NCBI GenBank assembly: GCA_004352715.1
Contig: SCFE01000052.1
Coordinates: 102,284-166,283, forward strand
Origin: Hofstenia miamia
Taxonomy: Eukaryota > Xenacoelomorpha > Acoela
Length of the DNA stretch: 64,000 nt
Direction: 5' to 3'
This document shows positions 50,701-59,700 of this stretch, piece after piece. Position 1 is the stretch's first letter. Each line of letters begins with the position of its first letter. The notes under the pieces were generated by a model. It did not search any database. It was not told the DNA's origin and saw only the letters and a list, made by a program, of their open reading frames with translations. The translations under genes were made by a program, and so were the position numbers.

Positions 50701-53700
50701 TCGAACCGTAACATTTTAACTCTTGTAACGCCAGTACGAAAAAGATTAATAGCATTTAGTTGTCTAAACTCAAATGAAACTTTTATTCAAATTGGCTGTT
50801 CATATCAAATCTCTGTCCCCACAGCAGCTGCAGAAAATATTTTTCGAACCGTAACATTTTAACTCTTGTAACGCCAGTACGAAAAAGATTAATAGCATTT
50901 AGTTGTCTAAACTCAAATGAAACTTTATTTAAATTGGATGGAGGGAATATTCTTGTAATATGTTTAACCCATTGTTGCATGAATGTTGTATCACCTCAGA
51001 CTTTTAAGCGAACAGGAGTTCTTTTTCACACTTAATCAAAATAATTGCCAGTGTAACAGAGATTTTAAAAAATTCGAGACGCAATTCCAAAGCTTATTGA
51101 TTTTATGCTATAAAAATACTTTTGTGAAACAAATATTCATTTCATATCAATTTGCATGACACTTTATTTATTAAATTTAAGTATTTTTTGATTAGTTGGT
51201 TTGAAAAATGTATGGTATTTGACTAAGAGGATTATATGCGACTTACTTTAAGTCATATATTTCGAGTATTGAAAGGGCCTAAATAGACCTGTGTTATAGT
51301 ATATTAATAATTTTATTAAAGATTGACAAGGGTGCTCCATCTACATTGGACTATGAATATATCATGTACCATAAACAAGTTGCGCGGTCGAAGACATTCA
51401 GCGACTCACGAGAAACCGTCCTTCGAACGAAATTACCACCGGGCGAATATTGCATCATTCCTAGCACATTTGAAAGCAAGAAGCACGGATCATTTCTCAT
51501 GCGCATCTTCACAGAACAACGCGTTAAATCAAAGTATGATTACACTTTCCTAAAATTTTGTCTGGCAATAATTGTTTAACAATTCAAAGCTCATGTTGTT
51601 GGATAGATGCTCCCTAATGACAAGTTTTTTGTTACTAATAAATATTATCATGTTGTTGGATAGATGCTCCCTAATGACAAGTTTTTTGTTACTAATAAAT
51701 ATTATCATGTTGTTGGATAGATGCTCCCTAATGACAAGTTTTTTGTTACTAATAAATATTATCATGTTGTTGGATAGATGCTCCCTAATGACAAGTTTTT
51801 TGTTACTAATAAATATTATCGGCTAAAAACTGCACTATAACACTTAGTATCGTTTTAATGCACTAAAGTAATTCTTTATTTATGACAAATTATTTAGAGA
51901 AGTTGATGATGAAACTTCCGGCTCCATTCAATTCCAGGTTAGCTCCTTTCTAGGTTTTACATTTATGTTATTCTTTCTCTTTTTAGCGTTATGTAAGTAC
52001 GCATGATAGAAATGTTAGACCCTTTCATTACTGTTGTCCAACTGAATTTAGTTTAGTATACAGCATGAACCCTTTTTTAATGCTTTTATCTCATTGGTAT
52101 GGCGTTTAACTTTATGTTTATCATTGATTTTTAATTTTTTTAATGTTTTAAAAACTAAATATGTTGAGAGTCTTTCTCCAAACTGAACTATTTCATTTAT
52201 AAGTGGCTAAATTGAGTTTACTTTGTGTAGGTTTTTCATACTACAATATATGTAGTATTTCACATTAATGCTAAATTCACATGTGCTCTTTGGTATATAT
52301 CTATATGCATTAACTATATTAAGACGTAGTTCTACTAATATTATACTCAATTTTTAAATTCTGAAATTTTATATTGCTCGTTATAAGCATGATAAAATCT
52401 CCAAAAAGCATTTTGTTTGGTGTTTGCATTCCAGTACCAAAAATTGCGATTGTTCTTTAATGGGAAAATCTATAAATACATTTACTCTAGAACTTCACAC
52501 CGTCCGAACTAAAAACAGCAGAAGATATGGCAGACGCCTTTGATGAACTTGCAGGAAACTCTGGTCATTTAGGTGTTTGGAAAATCCAGCCATTGTTAAA
52601 TCGCATGGCACTTTTCAAAGGTGCGTTCGCCTTTATTTACATGTAGTTTACTTAGCATCAATGTTTCTTTTCTAAAATCAAGCACAGTTGTATTTAAACA
52701 AAAACACATGCATTAAGAACTTCACACTGGGTAATTCTGGATGCAGAACAAAATAATATGGTGTATATCTAGCTTATAATTTTTTATTCTAGAGATACAT
52801 CAAACGCAGTACAGTCTAGAAGCTTGTCGCAGCCTTGTTTGTACATTTGATGTAAGATATTTAATTCTCTACAAAATGTTATTTTTTGTTTAGAGAAATG
52901 GCTCAGGTGTTTTGGAATATGAAGAATTAGTGGAAGTCTATAGATTTTTATCAATGCTCAAGGTTGGTTAATTTAATGTTGAACAATTCATGTTACACTG
53001 TGTTGTCCAATATTCACACTTTATATTTTGAAGTGGGGATGATTTTGAAATTCAACTATATATCTTATGCTTTCAAGACATGTTTTCATATAATCATAGC
53101 TGTCAAATTAAGAGATTATTATCACAATATAAAGAAATTTGTTTTTAAGCATTTGCTTATAATTGTACACTGAAACTAATTAAGGTTAATACATGATAGA
53201 TGCTTATGATCAAACAAGTATTACAAATAAATCCTTTCGCACACATGCTTTGATGTTACATTATCAACTTTCTGTAGCCCTTACATTGGATTCTTCAAGG
53301 TCTTACTGGTCAATTTCTTGTCAATTTTGATGTTATTTAAGAGCACTATATCAATATTGACAAAGTTATCTTCTTTTCAACTAGATCTCTTGTGATTTCA
53401 ATCTAAGTATTAAAACGTTATTAGTAGAATAGAATCAAATTAGAACAAACTTTCATACGATTTCAGATTTGCAGTGCTTTGATGCAAGCCAATGATATCA
53501 AAATGTTAAAATTTTTTATTGATCAGGTAAAATATCTATATGTACTTTTTTATTTAAATTTAAGAAATTTATTCGTACCTTGAATGTGCACTTCCATGTT
53601 GCTGTAGTGAGATTTTACTTTATGTTTGGATATATTCTGTGTGCACACATAAGATTTCTTTCTCCTTAGAAAAGGATTTTAATTAAGTCTTTGTTAGGGA

Positions 53701-56700
53701 TACTGGCCATTCCTTTCCAGAAGATGAATTGAAAATACTATTGGCAGTGAGTTTAGTTCTTAATTTTTGTACGCAATTGGAGAAGTGTAATCGTTATGCC
53801 TCACGTTTTGAATAATCGATGTTGGATCACGCATATTATTTGATTTGGGAATGCTTTCAGCAACTATTCTTTTGCGGAGTCTCAGGAATCACATAAACTT
53901 TAATTGAGCAATGCTTTAGTATTCTAGTTAGGGTTAGGGTTGGGGTTAGGGTTAGTATTCTATTATTCTTTTCATTTCGATAGCAACAGGCAAATCTGTG
54001 GGTCCAAACATTTTTTTGGCAAATCGAACAAATCTTATGAAACAGTTAACTAAATTGTTGAATCCAGCTAAATAAATTCAACAAAAATTTAGGTATTAAT
54101 CTATTACTGTATATATTCAATTTAATATTGAATAAATTTAAACATAAGAAACTAAAAACTTAATGCACTAATTGAAATATTATTAAATTGCCTTTGTATT
54201 CCCTGAAAACATTAAGTTCTTTCCTAAATATTTTATGACCTTTTTAACAACATATAATATTAAGTTCTTCTGGGTAGCTTATTTTAGAACTACTAGAAGA
54301 TAGTACTTGCTACAATTACTTATAGCTACCACCTCGGCGTCCTATAATTCATTCAATCCAACATCATTGGTTAGATGAACTGGAAAATAGTGATAAAAAT
54401 TATTTAAAATGTCACAACCCATGTAAGAATATTTTTGATTAACGCATTCTTATTTCGGTTGAACAACCCACAGCTGAATGCCCGATCCGTAAATTACACA
54501 TGAAAACGAGAATTGTGAGAATTATTGGAAACATAAAACTCGCTTTTCCTTACCACTGTTTCAATATAGCAAACGTTTGCGAACAACGCTGAAATCTGAT
54601 AACACTCATGTCAATTGGAGCAATTCTAGTTAAACTACAGTTAAACAATGTATTCTTGGGAGATGTTGTTGAAAGTAATTCTTCGCATTTGAATTTATTG
54701 CCGATATTTTATGTGGCTAATTTGTTGGAGCAATGCTATCATGACTGCAAAAAAACTCCGTGGAAATCCGTGAACAAATGGAATATATAAATAAGATCAT
54801 TAAAGACGTGGTAATGAAAGTTTTCATCAGATTCTGACTTTCTCTTTGGTGACAATTACACAGTACCTTTCCCAGCATCCTGTTAGGTTTCCTAGAAAAT
54901 GATGGTTTCAATTAAGACTTCGCGGTTTTTCATATTCCTGTAGTTGCCGTTTACTCCTCATCAACTGGATTGAAGGGTTGTTTTTTAACACTTGTATTCC
55001 CATATGAAAAACAGCTCCACTTGGCGTTGAAAAAGCTGGCAAATCACCGGTTTTCTCATTCAATTTAGTCATATGAGCACTCAAAATAATTCATTTAAAA
55101 ATGTAAATAGTGACTTTTCAGTAATTGCTCCATTGATATTCAGAAACATACGTTTTTTAACAGTTTCAAATAATAATCTATTTCTTAGTTTTGTAATGGT
55201 GGCATCTCCAAAACTGTTATAACGCCCATTTTCGGATTAAGATGGTCTAATTACAAACACATATTTTGTTATTGCAGCACGTTTTACTTGAAAAATGTAT
55301 TCTATGTATTTTTAATTATTTATTAAAACCCTGCCTATTGTCCTGTAACAACATCTATTGGCATCATTTTTGTTGATCACAACTCACGGATGCATGTCAA
55401 TTTTAAATATTATTTCGAATTAGTAACGTTTATGTTTTCTGCTAAAAGAAGTATTTAAGCTCTAAACAATGATCAAACTGACCCGGTTTCGGGTCGATCC
55501 GCCCCGACCCGTTTACTACTGTCATAAATTAAAGATAGTCTCGTCGATAAAAAATCTGCTGAGATAAAGACCTTCACCACGGTGCCAATGTGCCCACAAA
55601 TTTCGCTTTTTCTTTTCTATTAAAATCAATAGATTCTAGTATTGTGTTACAATATTTTCAGACAACTCTACAAACTTTCTGTTAACCAGCACCAATGTAT
55701 TGGAATGTGTGATATTTTGTTAGTGGTGCATTGGTGCCCTCTGGATGTTACATATCACATCTATTTTGTTTCATTCTTTTCTTCCACTATTGTTTTTGCA
55801 TCATCTATTTTATTTGATTTGCGGATTTGGCTTCAATATTTGCAGTTTTTTATTAAGTGTATTAGTATAGAAAATGCTACCATTCTGTATGTTCAAATAC
55901 AAGTTAATTAATTATTAATAATCACTACACAACAAATTTTACATTAAAAATATATATACAAGTGATAGCCGGAATGTGAGCTGAGAGCTCCCATTCGAAG
56001 TAAATGACTAAAAAATTGCTCTTTGGATTTTTGTAAAGTTGGTCTTGTATAAATCTCATTTATGCAAAAAATTTGTTTTGAATATATTCTCTGAAATTTT
56101 AAATTAATAGTATATGTCATAGACATAACTTTGTCTATTAGGATAGCTAAAGTATTTAAATTTAAAATTTTTGTGAAGTTGTTGCTGTATATTTATCTTA
56201 TTTTTATTTGTACTGGCTTGTTATCGTACATACAAATATAACTTTACTCTCCTAAGCTCGTTATCATCCTTTAAGGTAAAGATTGGTTACTGGTCGTCAA
56301 TTTCGGTGACAAGTACCACAGATGTACTCAAAGTCATGCCCTATATTTAGTTAAACATAATTATCATAAATATAAACAATGATAAAAATATGTATAAAGA
56401 TAACTGGAAAGATAAAGGCCAATTTGAGGAAAACTTGTTATATCTAAAATGGTAAATAAATCAGCGGATAGGGAAATATTTAAATAAAATTATTACGACT
56501 AAAGGGGGTGATACACTATCAAACCTCCGATCAAGCAAACAATTAATTTTAATTGGTCTCCAAACATGTTGCGGCGATACATTATCAAACATTCGTCAAA
56601 ACAAGCCATCAGACAAACAGCAAACTCTACTGGAAAATACTTTATGGTTAACTAGCTTACATTAATTGATGTGCTATGATCTTTGTAGTATTCGTTTTTG

Positions 56701-59700
56701 ATACAATTGTCATTAAAAATGCATGTATTTACGTCATAATTACACTCTGTTAATAAATGTTTATGATGCTTCATGTCTATTAGTTGCTTTTGTGCGTAAG
56801 CATACGGACCCGCGCAAAACATCCAAAATAGTATTTTAGCCATAGCGCTAATTGAAGAAACCATGCTTCAATTTACCAATGACAAGGAAACACAGTTAAA
56901 TAAATTAGTTAATTAATCACTGCTTTGCGCGTAAATGAATTCTGCCTTTGTGAGGTTGGTTTCCCACTTTAACTATAGTAAATAAACAACAATATTGATA
57001 CAGAATAGATAAGGGAACAATTTAATGCTGTTTTTACCCGTTTTAATTAAATTTCTTCAACTTTAAAGAATGTTATTGTTAAATAATTAGCTTGTTTGAT
57101 GAATGTTTGACGGAAAATATCAAAATTATTTTGATTTTATTTTGTCCCAATCGGCATCTTGAAAATCAGAATATTGATATTGTAATAGAACATATTGTTT
57201 CCATTTCTGTAATGTTTGTGTTTGATATACAACCTTTTTTATGTTGAAAGGATTTGGAAATAGTTGTTGATTGTCTGAGTTCCTAAATATTAGAAGTAAA
57301 CAGTTCGTAAAATGTTTAATCTAAGAGTAGACCTTTTCTTGCGATAAGTAGAGTAAGTTTAGCATCATAATCTCAAGTATGAGCCAATTTAGAACCTAAC
57401 AGAACATCAGAAAATAATTCTTGAAAAGTATGCGTTAACGTACGATTGACTTTAACATCTTTAAAAAACATTGATATGTTATTGTGAATATATTGTTTCG
57501 GTTATTGAAGTTTTCCCACATTTTAATAGAACGTCTGTTTCAATTTGATTTCCAACATCATAGAATTTAGCATTCTCTTTTATTGTATTTGTCCATACTG
57601 TACCCATGCCGCCTGAGAATTATGTTTTTCTTTTTAAATAACATGCTGTAATTTATGTTTAGAATCTATAAACATTGGTTTTTTATTTTCGTTTTTTAAT
57701 TTTTCAGTTGCGTTTTTGTAAGTTGATGTTTTCAAAAAACTTCTTAAACTGTGGATATTGTTATGATAATTCTCACTGTTTTTCAATTTAACTCCATCTT
57801 TAACACCTTTTTTACCTTTCCGCATTGGCATAATTGCAGGTAAATTGATAATGTTTGGAAGAATGCAAAAGTAGTTATTGGTACTTATTGTATCAAATTT
57901 TCCTTATCTGCAGTTGATGTAAAAGTGGTTTTCGCAATACTGTAAGATACTGGGTAATTGAGTTGAAGAACATCTATATTATTCCAAAATTATTCTCTTA
58001 AACCAAAAGTTTCTAGTTGATTTCGCTCGTGCACATTCGACATCTATTGCAATCATTTTGCCACATTGTAATATAGTATTGATTTCTCTTGTAAATAGTA
58101 AAGTAAGATTTAAATTATCGTATTCTTCTGTTTTTTTCAAAAAACTCTTGGTGATGGACCCGGTAAAGAAGATAATGGAGGTGAAATCTGCATTAAATAT
58201 CGTTCGGTGGGAGAATCTATATATATATATATATATATATNATATTATTAAATTGAATGAAAGAAAAAATTTCCATTGATATCGACTTAAAAGTGTTATG
58301 TTTGATTCAAAGTATACATGATTAATGAGTTTTTTCAATAAAGATGTGTTTTTTAAATAGAAACCTTTAGAATTATTTCGATATTATGCGAACTAACACA
58401 TAGAAATATTGCTAGTGGATCGCTGAAATTTTTTACGCAAATAATAATTGGCTGATTCAAAACCAGTTTCTGATGTTGCCCAAAGTGGAACAAAAAATTA
58501 ATTCGCAAATGCTAAGTGCTACAGGGTATGGGAATTATATGTACAAGCAGATTTTAAGTAAAGATCTGAAAATTTTGTAGAAATCAGATAAATTTTTCGG
58601 CATTTTTCCTCTAATGGAGATATTATTCACTACGTAGAATTCGAATTGCAAAAATAAAGAAGAAAACGATAGTAATAATCAACATTAAGCACAGATTTCA
58701 AGATTGCTGGGGCAACATAAGCCAAATTTTAAATTCAATAGCTTTCCAATGCTTTAGTGTAGTCGTGTGTCTCTTTACCCAATTAAAATCAAGTAAAAAC
58801 AGTTTGGATATCAGTTGCTGAATTAAATTTTTTTCGCAATCATTAGTGTGGGATCGCGATCGAACAAGACCAAGTAACACCTGATGTATTATCAATCGGC
58901 GCTGAAAGAAGAATATTTATTTTTAAGGGATCTATACCTTTACAATATTAATTAATCCAATTATACACCGAAATAACTTTGATGTTCTCATATATAATCC
59001 ATTCAAGGGAAGCGAAATTCCCTCTTCCACAAATCTTCCTGCTCCTCACTTTCACCAATCACAATCGAACTCATTTGATTTGCTAAGTTTTTTTCACTGC
59101 AGCTCTCAAGCTCGACCACGCTTCCTCAATTGCTACATTGAGCGCTGGTGAGTAGGGTCGGATGTGAAGCACCTTGTGAAAGTTGAAGTTTTCCTCTTCA
59201 AGGGTAGATTCGATGTCAGTATGGCACGGTGTATTGTGGATTACTAAAACTACTTCATGATTATTGTACATTTGATATGGGTTTTGGAGACAGTAATGTA
59301 TTTCATTGTAAATCATTCTGAGATAACCAATGCATCCGTTCAAGGGAATGTTTGCTCCCCTTCTAGCTGCACGAACCATTTTCTATATTATAATGTACAT
59401 ATAATTATATTACTATAAGATGTGTTTTGCTTACAATATAACATTCAAAACTCCGGTTCTACTAATCCAATGTAAATGAAACTTAGCCAAGAGGTAGTCT
59501 TGCTCATTTGGAGTTGATTTGAAGGGGAACAAATCCGTAGGTACTAGCAGGTGACCACAACAGGTGGTTTTCCATGATGGAGTTTTCAAAAATCGTGTTT
59601 TTTGGAAATTTTCTATACACTCAAAAGTGAGTTTTTTGTTTCTGAATTAGGAAAGATTTAATTTTGTTTCCTCAGAGAGGTCAAGGTAGAGTACAAGTAC

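Noticed and set aside
48915-50935. CRISPR-like array
   Set aside because: The whole 143-bp unit repeats with no variable spacers, in a eukaryotic intron; it is a tandem satellite.
51550-51826. Repetitive ORFs of 71 and 84 codons on the two strands as real proteins
   Set aside because: They arise because the 57-bp minisatellite unit is a multiple of three and lacks stops; no homology and they lie in an intron.
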